Below the pieces are notes generated by a model, which was given only the letters and a program-made list of their open reading frames with translations, had not been told where the DNA came from and ran no database searches. From Mermis nigrescens (lineage: Eukaryota > Nematoda > Enoplea > Mermithida > Mermithidae), in assembly GCA_036768485.1 (NCBI GenBank), contig JAVLUZ010000272.1, forward strand, positions 430,034-494,033: a DNA stretch of 64,000 bases, given 5' to 3'. Positions 24,501-37,500 of the stretch are shown here, in pieces. Numbering within the stretch: the first letter of the stretch is position 1; every line of letters starts with the position of its first letter. The position numbers were made by a program, and so were the translations under genes.

Positions 24501-27500
24501 TCAAAACTTTTTCATAGTGATCAGATTAGTTGCGTTTAGTTTGGAATTGGGGGACGGTCGTTACTTTATTACTCGGCTTAAATAAACCAAGTGACTATCT
24601 TTTGATTATTTTCTTCATCGCAAATTCAAACACCCAATTTTCAATTTGAAAATTGACCCAATTTTCAATTTGAAAATTGATCCAATTTTCAATTTGAAAA
24701 TTGAAAATTGGGTGTTTTCAATTTCAAAAGTCACAACACATTGTGCTTGTGTATTGATTGAGTGAGGATTTGCAATGTGAATTCGTTGGTTAAATTTTTG
24801 TGCTTGATTATAAGTGAACTGCACATTAAGAAGAAATAACTTAATGCAGTTTTAATTTGAAAATGGATGGTGTCAATAAGGTTGTCTTGTTTAAAAAGGA
24901 TAATGCTGATGTTAAGAACAATATTGTTTTCCGCGTTCTTGGACTGTTGTCATTATTGTGGCATGTTACTGATTGTGTTTACTGACTGATGTACTGAAAT
25001 CACGCTAATTAAAAGTAGTGTACTAGCAAAGAAAAATGCTCCGATGGAACAAAAAAGATGAATATACTTGGAATTGTGGATTATTATGGATGTAAAAGGA
25101 GGGGACTAGGAAAAATCTACCTAAAGTCGGAAAATCTGCTAAAAATCACACTTTCTCTAAGCAACGCAAAAAATCGATGTATATTCTGCGGCCTCTAAAA
25201 AAGTGTCTTTTTTAAATAATGTTCGAAGTTTCAGATAAGAGTGTATAAACGAAATCTATCAAGGTTACTTTTTTAAATTGCTGGCACCTGATTGATAGAA
25301 AACTAAGAGGTATTGTATTTAAAGTTGTTTTGTTTTATGAGCATTATAGCAAGCAAAGCAGGAGCCGATTGATTAGTGCACACAATCGTTTCGGGCATGC
25401 TAGTGTATCTACATTAAGTCTGTTTCAAGTCAACTTACGTGTTTCCTACTGTTTTTAACCAACCATGTCTTCAATTGTCTTCGATGTTTGCTATTTCATT
25501 CAATTAGCTTGGAAGACTGTTAGTTTACTTAATATCATTTCCCATAGCTACTGCATAGCTAACGTGCTGCTGTTTCAATCATTGTTATGGTTGAATATTT
25601 ATTTTAATCTGTTGGCCGCAGAATATACATCGATTTTTTGAGTTGCTTAGAGAAAGTGTGATTTTTAGCAGATTTTCCGACTTTAGATAGATTTTTCCTA
25701 GTCCCCTCCTTTTACATCCATAATAATCCACAATTCCAAGTATATTCATCTTTTTTGTTCCATCGGAGCATTTTTCTTTGCTAGTACATAAATACATTAT
25801 ACGCATACTAAACGTATGACATACACACGCATACCTTTACCTATGTAGTATAACATACAATGAGGCCCGGTCCCGGCCTCTCGAGCCCGGTCCCAGCCAA
25901 AGTTTGGGCCCGGTCGGTCACTGAAGACGGCCGGCCTTTGTCCATGCATGTTGTAAAGCGTAATTTTTTATTTGCATTATTACACTTGCACCTTTGTAGC
26001 TTGTAGATTGACTGGCAGCTCCAAACGGTTTGTGTAATTCTTAATTTAAGGTAAGGCTTGTGAATTGAGCAACCTGCATAGTTTCTCTCTGTCGACCTTG
26101 CTTATTTGTATCGCATTTTAACCTTTTTAGATTTATATTCTCCGTTTTGTTTTTCTTTTTACCCCATTTCACTAGTTTTATGCAAACCCTTTGCCTCTCG
26201 TAGAATCTGCAATGTTTCATGATATAATTCTTCCTAAAAAATTTGCCTGTGATATCTCGCGTCTTTTTGCATTCTTTTTTCCAATTTTTTAATTTCGTCA
26301 TAATGATTGCTCCTTAGCTTTTTTGATTAAGTCTTTGACTCACCTTGATGGAAGCAAAATAAATAGAAAACTTGTAGTTCTAACTCGCTTGCACTGACTT
26401 TAAATATTTTATGCAGGCAGCACGAGTGCGATTTCAAATTGAGTGAAGTAGAAGCCATTGCCGATTTATTGGCTTATTGTCCTGCATTGGTTGATGGACA
26501 TAGCGACGGCGATTCTATAAGTACATAATTGGTGTACTCGACTGTTTAACTATTTTTACTTTTGTAGTTTTTAGTAGTATAATTTTGATTTTTATTCGAC
26601 CATTAATTCCTTGATCGTCTTTAACGTATAACCTTACAATTTCTGGATATTATTCTATTCTACAAAGCGGTTCGATTTTAGTAAATTCCTTTTACTTTCT
26701 GAATACGTACAAACCTTTTCTAAGGGTTTCAAGTGCACGGTTTTTTTTGATTGCGTATTTTTTCACAATAATTTTGATGGCTATACATATGCGCGTATTT
26801 AATTTTTGTCATATGGCAGCACAAAAAATTAGCGCAACAGCTCAAAATTTTGAGTGAGTGATGGGTGGTGATGAGCCATTTTTGATTTATTTCTATTTTT
26901 TCAATGCATATGTCAAATGCTAAATTTTCACTTGCACAAAATCAGTTTTCTGTATATTTTGTTTTTCTTTTATTTATTTTTCCTACGCGCATAATATATC
27001 AATACATTTATTTTCCGATTTTTCTATGTCTCTTCACTCCTTGTTGTGTTCTGCCAGTTCTAATGTTTGCATAATAAAATGCGCCCAAGAACTTTACAAC
27101 AAACTGAAGAGCCGAATGACGCTCCAAAATATATTGGAAGAATGCGCGCAAGAGATCAATCTTAGAAAACGGCGCGATTCTTCTTCTGTATTCGACTCAC
27201 GACCATGGAAACCATCTCAGATAGTCAGTAATTCAATAGGTGATTTGATAATCATTGTTTACATTTAGCAAATTCTACATAGTTTAACACTGTAAGTTGT
27301 CTCATCATTTGGTCTTTCGATTCTATTTAGGCAGTTTATGATCTATGATCTTGATTCTCAATTTTTAAAAAAAGTAAAAAAATTAAAAAAAGTAAAAATA
27401 AAAAAAAATTAAAAACAAGTAAAAACAAAATTCTCAATTATAGATTCATCTGAACTTTTATAAATTATTCTCTCCCTAACGTCTATTAGAAAGCATATTA

Positions 27501-30500
27501 TTTTCGTATTCGGACGTCAGGTTGATAATTAAACTACAGATTGCGTCGTCTAAAAGAGACTCGTAATTTATTAAACTCGTTTTTGAGTCATGAAAGCATC
27601 TGCCAGGAACATTATTTGCACTTACGTAAGTACTGCCCTGTAACTTTACAATATTTTACGACAGTTAAGTGCAAATTCTTTTATTCTAAAGCCCTTTTAT
27701 TCGGCTATCACTCATCCAATTTGCTTCAAGGCACAGTTAAGTGCAACTTATTTTATTCAATAAGTCCTTTAATTGGCTATCACTCATCTAATGTGCTTTA
27801 AGGCATTTTAGGTTGCTGAAAAATAATCGAGCTTTAAGCAAGGGTTGCACGTTTTGGCAACGGGTTGGAAATTAAGAACGCTAATTATTACTGCCGCAAC
27901 AAGTGATTAAAGTGCAGTTGTTCTACACAGACTAAGTTAATCAAGATAAAAATAAGCTGTGTAGTAAACAAATAATTTTGATTTCATCTAAATAAGTCGC
28001 ATTTGTCAATTTTTCATGTTGAAGAGTTATAATGTTGTAAAGAAGATAGCTGGAACAATAACTTGTGCTTGATTCATTGCAAGTCAGTAGTACTATATCC
28101 AGTATAACTGAAACTTCTTGGAATTCGTGCAGAGGTTGAAGGGAAAGCGAACGCATCGACTTTGGTCAAGTTTCTGAGAAGTTACACATAATGAAAAATT
28201 TGTAGTTCGTTTCTAAGCCACCCTTTATTCCTGTTAGTTCCTTCGACACTAGGTGTTTATGGCATGGAATTAATGCCCAATGCATTTGAAAGTTTTTCCA
28301 CAGTAACTACATACATACATATTACTTTCTTGCTGCCATTTTTAAGTTTGCTGATCTTTAACCTTTGACCCAAAATTTTTCCTTTATACTTTTTTCCACA
28401 AAACGTGAAGATTGTGCGTAGGCAGGCCCGTATCCAAGGCGGGGGAACAAGGGGCAGTTGCCCCTCCCCTAAAATAAAAAAATTTCTTTCTCACAAGGTT
28501 CCCTCAAAGAAAAAATTGAAAAATTCTTGAAGTGAATTCAAAAGGTCGCTAAAACAGGTTTTTTCGCCTACTTCTAAGCTATTACACGCAAAATTTTGTG
28601 GCGGTTCGCGCCTGATTAAATGCTTCTTTATAGTTTAGCCTTTCAAAGCTCTCAAATTTTAATTAGGCAAGGATAACGCGTCAAATTTTTCGAGCGCTCC
28701 GCGCCGAATCACTAATTTTCTGATTGTTTTTCTTTGTGGAGCACAGAGATTCAGTACAAACACGAACTGTTAAGACATTGTTTACGGACTGAATGATGAA
28801 AAATCAGTTCACAGACAGACAAGCACGGGGGGTTTGAGGGGTTCTGACCTCCCAGAATGGAAAAAATGGGAAATTTTGTGGGGAATATGAGGCGGAATGA
28901 AGGCCAAAAACGGATGAAAAATGAAAATTTTCGGCCATGGTGTGCACATATGTTCACAGATAGTTTAAGCAATATCTTTAAATTTTTTTGAAATTTTTCT
29001 CCATTTTTGTGTAGAACTCGTTGAGAAACGTTCAGAACTGCCTTTATTCTTGACTACCATCTTATGGTTCTCGAGATATCTGACTTAAAATTTTTTGTCC
29101 CCCCTTGAAAGAAAATTCTGTCTACGGGCCTTTACCCACCTTTTTGTGTTACCTCGATTGCGGTTATAGTAAAGATTAAAATTATTGTCATTTTTAGACC
29201 AAAGTTCAGCCATTCCCAACTTCGATATCTCCTTGTTTTGCACCCTTTCTGGACAGCAAAAGGCGATCAATGATTGCTTATTCAACTCAGGTCGTTTCTG
29301 CATTACATATTGTTCCTTATTTATACATTTGTCTTTATTTCATTCTTGAATATGCATTAAGCAAAATTTTTGAATCTGCAGAACGTCGCGTCAATAATTT
29401 TTAGGCCAAAGCTGTCATTTGTTTTCTTGTATTTGTCAAACTTTTTTATTTCAACAGTACATACTTTAAGTTTGTTCAGTAAGGCTTCCTGTATTCCCGA
29501 CCTTACATATTTACATATGTAGTGCTCAATTCTATTCTTTTTGTTCTATAACATCAGTTAGTGTTTCATATGTTTTTCATGTATAAAATCTGCTCTTTTC
29601 ATTTGAATTCCAGTTGTAACTCTTGCGAGAAAGTAGAGAAATCGTAGAAAGTCCATGACTGGTGTAGTCAAAAGAATTCAGGGACGATATAGTTTTTCTA
29701 AGAAGCTTTTAGCCAAAACAAAGTATTATTCATATGTACATATCACTGTATATTAGGGGTGTGCCAGGTCCACTTTTTTCAGAAAATCGGGTTTGGGTCC
29801 ACAATTATAGGTAATCTTGGGTCCGGTTCCAAAATTTCAACAAATTGGGTTCGGGTCCAAGAAAGCTGGACCCGATCGGGTCCGGTTCCAATGTATAGCA
29901 TGTGACATTATGATACAGATGCCTGTTGCATCAGGTTTATATGTACGCATATCAGTGTACATATAACTGAATGCATGATTTCCGCTTTATTGTGTAATGC
30001 AGCCCAGTATTCATCTAGGATTATATTTCTGTGGTAATCGCCAGAATTTAGGAAATTTATTCAATGTTTTCATGTGTGACTTTACATGGCGAAACCTTTT
30101 TTGATGTATTTTGCGTTTCCGGATCACCTCTGCAACTTTCGATGATAATGCATGTACAAAATTAGGTGATTCAGCAAAATTCTTTGTTATTTTTATACGT
30201 TTAACTCAATTTCGCAGCCTTTTTGAGGACAAACAATGCAAAAAAACGTACATATGTACTATAAAAACTCGGCGCAAAGCGCCCAAATCTCTTACATTTT
30301 CTCGCTTTAAAATCAATTTTGTAGCTTTCTGAAGAAAAGCAAAACAGGAATTATATCTGTCGCAAACCCCAAAACAGTTCGGCTTTTTTATCCTGGTGGG
30401 GTGTGGTGAAATCGGAAAATTATTTTTTTGGCTCAAATTCATGGATACACGTCTAAAACTTCAATATTAGTGTTTCTGACGATGCTATATGTTTCTAGAA

Positions 30501-33500
30501 TGTAAAAACATAAAAATATTTGAGAAAATTAAACAAAAAATCCGAATAAATTGAAATAATATAGTAAAAATGGGTATGTGGCGTCAAGCGCCGAAAATTT
30601 GACACTCGAGCTAGTTGAAAGCTAAAAACGATTCAAACAGCACATTTTCTATGAATTAAAGAGAAAATCGTGAATACGGGGAAATGAAAAGAAAATTTCA
30701 GGTCGGGCCCGGACCCGATACCTCTTGAGGTTGGGTCCAGGCTTGGGTGCAAAATTTTGGACAACCTGGGTCCGGGTACCTGGCACACCCTTACTGTATA
30801 TACGAGTGTACTAAATAATGGCAAAGATAGGAGTGGCGGGCGGGTAATGGTGAAATCTGGGAAGGATTGCGCATGAAACAGTCTCTTAGCATCAAATTTT
30901 TCACGAATTGAAATGCCATTGCGACCTTTCTTGATCCTCTTGACACGCTAATTTCGACAAAATGAGACGATTGAAATCAACTTCGGAATGCATCTTATCG
31001 AAGAAACTATCCGTATGATATTATTAAACATAATGATCTTATGCATACATGCACGCGGTCAGAGTAATTTTCTTACCTATTTAATGTCAAAGTGTGGGGA
31101 TACTTCCTAGTGATTTTTTTTGTACAAGGTCCGTTTGTACATGTACAAAGATGGTCCCCAAAAGTCTTTGTACATTTTGTACATTCAAATTTTTGTGTAC
31201 CATAATATGGTATAGTAGCGATTTTAGTGTGGTAAAAACAGAGTTGTCCGACTTTTGGTAGTATACATATTTTAGCTAAGTTCTGGGTCTCTAAGGGCAA
31301 AAATCACTACGAATCGTCTTAAAACGGCGCGAAACGCCGAAAAATTTGACATTCTTTATTCTGAAATGCAATTTCTGCCATTATAAAGATATATAGAACA
31401 CGCAATTACCCATTTCGGCGCGAAGCGCTGAAATTTTTGCGAATTTTAGACCTTTTTTGCAATTTTTTCTTCCCAAAAACCTTTGTACATGTACAAAGAC
31501 GGTCCCGAAAAGTCTCAGCTTAACAAGTTTGATTGAAGATCGGATAGATTGATTGAATGTTTTCAAGACCAAGTTCGAAAGTTTTCTAGCAACACGTGTT
31601 GTTGTTTCATTACCCGATTTTCTAACGTTTGTATTTGTTGTTTTGTTAAAAATATGCGAATTGTCGAAGAGGCTAAAATGTTTTAGTCTAATAATCCACA
31701 AATCTCGCCAGTTTAAATTTGAGATTGATTAACATGAACGTGTACGATGAAATAAATTACGAGCTTTTATGGCCCCGCTTCTAATGAAATGTTTAGTTAA
31801 TATTATATATTATAATATTAATATTTAATATTGCTCTACTCCTATTTCCGTTTTGCAATCTTTCCAGCATTTTCTAGGCTCTGATGGCAGGTATTTTTTT
31901 GCTAATAATTTTGATTTCGACTTGACGTCAGTCGCCGAAAATCCGAAGCACTTGTTGCATATTGCTCATATGTTGCTGCGTCAACCATTCAAGTAAGCGG
32001 TGGAATTTTTATTTGCTTTCTATCATAGGTGCACAAGGTCAGGGTCGGCAGGGAAGAGGTTAATATCTCAAAAATCCAAAACAATAAATTTGACATTCAC
32101 GACTTTTTTGGTGTTTAAACGACCAAAATGGTCAAAATAGCATTTAAAACGTTTTTTTGTGGTAATTTCGCATTTTAAATGCATTTTAGTCCATTTTGAC
32201 TGCGTTATATCACTTTTAACACTAAAAAATACAGAAATTGATCAATTCATGGCGCCTTTTGGGTAAGAAAGTTCACTAAAATATTAATCTAGCGCTGAGC
32301 CGGATAAAATTTGACATTTTTACTGCTGTTGACCTTGAAAAATGAAACAAAAAACGTTCCGTCAAATCAAAATCGCCGGACAGCACATATCTGGCAGATC
32401 CTATGGCGGGGGGTAAAACCCCTCACCTCCCTATGTGCATGTCTGCTTCCTATTCTCATGTCTTTCGTTGCTTATGCTTCTGCGAAATTTTTGTGATACG
32501 ATCACAAATGCACAGCGTAGGCATTCTGGGAGTGAAGTTAAAATCAAAAAAATTCTAAAGTGCCTTTCTTTCTATGTGGAACATAAAAACAAAAAAAATT
32601 TCGAAAATATATGAAAAATCGATTAAACTGCAATGATAGTTAAAAAAATGAGTTTATGTTGACACTTTTGAGTCAAAAGATCGCCAAAAACGCCTAAAAC
32701 AGCACCTTTTCTACGATTATTTTTTGTAAACATAAAAATCTGGGGGAGTGAAAAATTTTATGCGGGGCAGACGAGCCTCCCCAGATCATATATGGTTACG
32801 ACGCAGTGTTTTTATTGTATAAGGTCAGCTTGTACGTGTACAAGGATGGTCCCCAAAGTCTCTGTACATTTTGAACATACAAATTTTTGTGTACTATAAA
32901 TAGTGCAGTAGCGATTTTAGTGTGCTAAAACAGGGTTTTCGATCTTTGTTAGTGTACTTTAGCTAATTTCTGGGTCTCTGACGCCAAAAATTACTAAAAA
33001 TTTCTCAAAACGGCGGGAAAGCGCCGAAAAATTTGACATTATTCCTTTCTAAATGCAAATCCTGCCATTTTAAAGATATATAGGACAAACAATTACTCAT
33101 TTCGGCGCGAAGCGTCGGAAATTTTCGGGAATTCTACACCTTTTTACATTTTTCGTCTTCCCAAAAATCTTTGTACATTTTGTACACATAAATTTTTGGG
33201 AACTATTATATGGTACAGTAGCGATTTTAGTGTGGTAAAAACAGAATTGTTCGACTTTTGGTAGTGTGTTTAGCTAATTTCTGGGTCTCCAAGAACAAAA
33301 GTCACTAAGAATCGTCTTGAAACGGCGCGAAGCGCTGAAAAATTTGACATTTTTCCTTTTGAAATGCAATTTCTGCCATTATAAAAATAAAAAACACACA
33401 ATTACTCATTCCGGCGCGAAGCGCCGAAAATGTTTGCGAATTATAGACCCTTTTTGCAATTTTTGTCTTCCCAAAAATCTTTGTGCATGTACAAAGACGG

Positions 33501-34497
33501 TCCCGAAAAGTCTTTGTACATCGGGAAAAATCTTTGCCGAGTACAAAAAAAACACTGTTTTGACGGCATCGGTAATGTAGCCGAAAATTTGAAATTGATC
33601 AAAAAAGTTATATCTACAAAAGCGCCTTGTCTTGGCAAAACGAAATTCTAATTTTATGGTGTCCTACGCACGGAATTTTTCATCTAATAAAGTAGGTAAA
33701 TTAAAATTGCATACGACTGACTTTTTGACAGGTTGAACGAGTTCAATTTAACCCCGTATGTATGTATGTATGCTTCGCATTCAGCTTCAAGATACATTCA
33801 TGATGTCACACTGTGTCTATTAACTACCGTGTTTTTAAAGAGGTTCACAGGAGAATATTGCCTTGGCTTTGAAATTACTCTGTTATGGTCTGGAAAAGAA
33901 TAGGTCGCATCCTGATTTGTGGCTAGCCTACTTGAAAGCTTACAAACTTCAAACTGACCTGACGGATAAGCTCAGTCTTAAAGTGCTGGCTGGTCGTGCA
34001 TTAAATATCGCGCCGTGCTTCGAAATTGCCTGGTTTTTGTGGAATCAGCTTCTTCCTGACCGAAGCCAGTTCGAATTGTTCTATAACGTGTGCATTAATT
34101 TCGCTCAAAAATCTCTTTCAACTTTGATCTCCTACCGCCTGTTTTGCTGTATTATACGATTGGCCAGTTTTTACGTCGAATCGGTGCTTATTGATAACGC
34201 CTTAGAATTTATGGAAGTATGTTGTACATAGTAGTGTTTTTTTGTACAAGGTCCGTTTGCACATGTACAAAGATGGTCTCAAAAAGTCTTTGTACATTTT
34301 GTACACACAAATGTTTGGGTACTAAAATATGGTACAGTAGCGATTTTAGTGTTGTAAAAACAGAGTTGTTCGTTTTTTGGTAGTGTATTTTAGCTAATTT
34401 ATGGGTCTCTAAAGCCAAAAATCACTAAGAATCGTCTTAAAACGGTGCGGAGAGCCGAAAAATTTGACATTTTTCCTTTTGAACTACAATTTCTGCC

Positions 34498-34545
<48 letters not shown>

Positions 34546-37500
34546 CACAAGTACTCACACAAGTACTCATTTCGGCGCGAAGCGCCAAAATTTTCGCGAA
34601 TTTTATACCTTTTTTGCTATTTATGTCTTCCCAGAAATCTTTGTACATGTACAAAGACGGTTCCGAAAAGTCTTTGTACATCGGGAATAATCTTTGCCGA
34701 ATACAAAAAAACCGTGGCACACAGGATTCGACCAAGAAGGGGGCGGAACCAACATAAATTGGTCTATATCGCAGGGAACTCGTCGGGATAGCTCGCAAAA
34801 GCCGCATTTATCGACGTTTTTGCGACATGCTTTGTCCATTAAGATCATAAAATTCGAAGTTTTAAAAAAGGTTTTTGCTTACTCAAAAGGCTATGAAAAG
34901 TGTCGTTTTTTGGTCGCCCTTGAGCTAAAATTGGGCAAGAATTTTCGGGGACGAATTGTGGGATACGAACTTCCCATATTCCGAGTTCCCCCGCCTCCTT
35001 CTTAAATACGACCCTGTATCATACATAGGTAGCGCGTTAGCGCGTACCTCATATAATATACTTGGGTACCCCTAACACCTGTGCACCCCCTACAGCTATA
35101 ACGGGACACTTCTGGAAGGTGCGGTTTTTTAAAAAGTAATATAATAAAAAAATTCGCTGCCCGTGTTTTTTGTTTTTCTTGAAACTCAAAACTGACTGTG
35201 TAAAGAAGGTGTAAAGTTTTTGTGTAACGTTATAACATAGGACAAATTTTGGAACATTTATTATGCGGCATGTGGACAAGTGAGTTTTGATGACTCGAAG
35301 AATTGAACAGCATAGGATAATAGAGAGATGGATTCTACAGATGGCTTTTTTTGTTTTTTGAAATTCGCATTAGTTATCGAATGGCAGTGTAAAGAGTGCG
35401 AAAATCTGGGAGTGAAAAAGCACTTTTTGGTCGAGTTTTCATCTTGCTTATAACTGATACTAACTCCGGTTATGAGTTTTTTGAAATGTTTTCTGACAGA
35501 AATGTAGAGCGGATCAAGGGCTACATTCTGCATATAAGCAAAGTCTTCTACGCTCTATGGTAAGTTAGATCCTGGGTTTAAAGTTTACACTCTAGTGGAT
35601 GGTGTAAAAAACGGATTTTAACTAAGATTTCTCTGCCAAATTTTTCCGCTTATGAGATAGGGTAAATTGAATACAGCAGTAATAAAGTGCCTCTCAGGGG
35701 CTACACATCGCAGCAAACCGCATTTAAAAAAACGCAATATTGAGTTATTTATGGGGGTGTAAAGTTCGAAATCAGAGGTAAAAATGGGCGAAAAAACACG
35801 TTTTATCCGAATTTTGATTAATAAATCATACCAAATAATTTTTGCAAGAGAATTTTGGCACACAGGAATGTACTACGATTTAAAAGCTACAAATTGTATC
35901 AAACCGAATTTCTTTAAACTCAATGGGGAGTTCGGTACGGAATTTTAAAGTTTACAGTGTTCTAAATGATGAAAAATACGTTCTTGTTGCGTTTTTTGTT
36001 CGCCACTTTCTCCGTCCAGAAGTCGGGATGAGTCCAAAAGAATAAAAATAAAGTGCTTTAGATCGGGTGCATGTCAAAGCAAGTTGTCTATACATTAATA
36101 TTTAGCGAGTGTAAAGTCAAAAATTTGGTGTTTAAAATGCGTTTCTGTCTTAGTGTTGTAAAGTGGTTTACACCTATTGTTAGTTTGCTCATAGAACATT
36201 ATAGAGACTTAATTTTTTTCATAAATATTAATCGTAATATCGGAACAATATTAAAATTACGAATCTGACCAAAATCTTCTTTACACTAGGTGTTTACATG
36301 AAGTTTACACTACATATGTATTTATCTTCGTCTTTGAGCATTATAGAAACCTAATTTTTTCATGGAGTCTAGAAATTTTCAAAGAATCAGATGTGAGACG
36401 TCACGTAGGCGCGTTTGTTTACATCCAACAGTGATGTAAAGTAGTTTATACTCATTGTTTATTTGTCCTCAGACCATTGTAGAGACATAATTTTTCCATA
36501 AATGTTGATCATAATATCCGATTAATATCTGATTTACAAATCCGACTAGAATCCTCTTTACACTCGGTGGTTGTGTAATGTTTACACTACTAATTAATCT
36601 TCGTTCTAGAGCTTTGCGAAAACCTGAATTTTTTGCCGAAATCTAAAAATTTATATGGAATCAAATAAGAGACGTCAGCTGGGCGCGTTTGTTTACACTC
36701 AACAGTGATGTAAAGTGGTTTACATCTGTGTCTATTTGTCATTAAACCGTTATGGAGACGTAATTTTTTCATGAATGTTGATCGTAATATCCGAGTAATA
36801 TCGACTTTATTAATCCGACTAAAATCTTCTTTACACTCGTTGCTAGTGTAAAGTTTACACTATATAATAAGCTTCATTCTAGAGCCTCACGGTAACTTAT
36901 TTTTCTCTAAAGTCGTAAAATATATATGGAAACAGATGTGATACGTCTGCTAGAGGCGCATGAAGAGTAGTGTAAAGTGATTAACACTTAATGTTAATTT
37001 GTTCTTAGAACATTATAGAGGTTTCATTTCTTAATAAATGCTGATAGTTATATCAGAGCAATATCGAAATTATTAATCCCGCTAAAATTCTTTACACTCT
37101 TGTGTAAAGTTTAAAATGTAAATTAAGTTGAGCTCTAGAAAGTTTTGGAAGCATATTTCTTTACAGGATGTTCTACGTAACATAAGAATTACTAATCAGA
37201 ATGTTTGTTTCTTCTACAACTAGTAGCTTTGTAAAGTTTAAACCATTCAATCATTAGAAGAACCGCACAGTAAATGAAATTTAGTATTGTATTTCCAAAT
37301 CTTGCTAATTAAACGTGGGGTACTAGCAAAGAAAAATGCTCCGATGGAACAAAAAAGGGGAATATACTTGGGATTGTGAATTATCGAGGATGTAAAAGGA
37401 GGGGACTAGGAAAAATCTCCCTATGTTATATGCCAAGAATCGCAAAATATGTAAAAAATCAGACTTTCTCTAAACAATGCAAAAAATCGAAGTACATTCT

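Larger units (their letters stand above)
21923..25785 (+). mobile_element. R9 large non-coding element, copy A
   Basis: Starts with a near-palindrome aggtagcgcgttagcgcg, followed by tataatatacttgggtaccc. It contains four tandem units of 220-280 bp (anchors at 23141, 23418, 23638, 23907) rich in gtgtaaag and tttacac words, and ends with an inverted pair (25021-25193 and 25614-25785). Copies: B at 35027-38143, and a reverse copy C around 48.1-50.75 kb. Compared with B, A has about 1 kb of extra sequence at roughly 24.0-25.0 kb. No ORF with a transposase signature; class unknown. Confidence 0.75.
20111..26416 (+). other. Long intron (6.3 kb) inside the zinc finger
   Basis: It holds AT-rich sequence at 20.1-21.9 kb with no recognised feature (20420-20602 and the flanking ORFs are not supported by splicing), then the large element A (21923-25785) listed separately. 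At 25862-25945 is a short block of cccggtccc words related to the 29.8-kb repeat. From 25946 to 26416 nothing is recognised. Confidence 0.5.
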
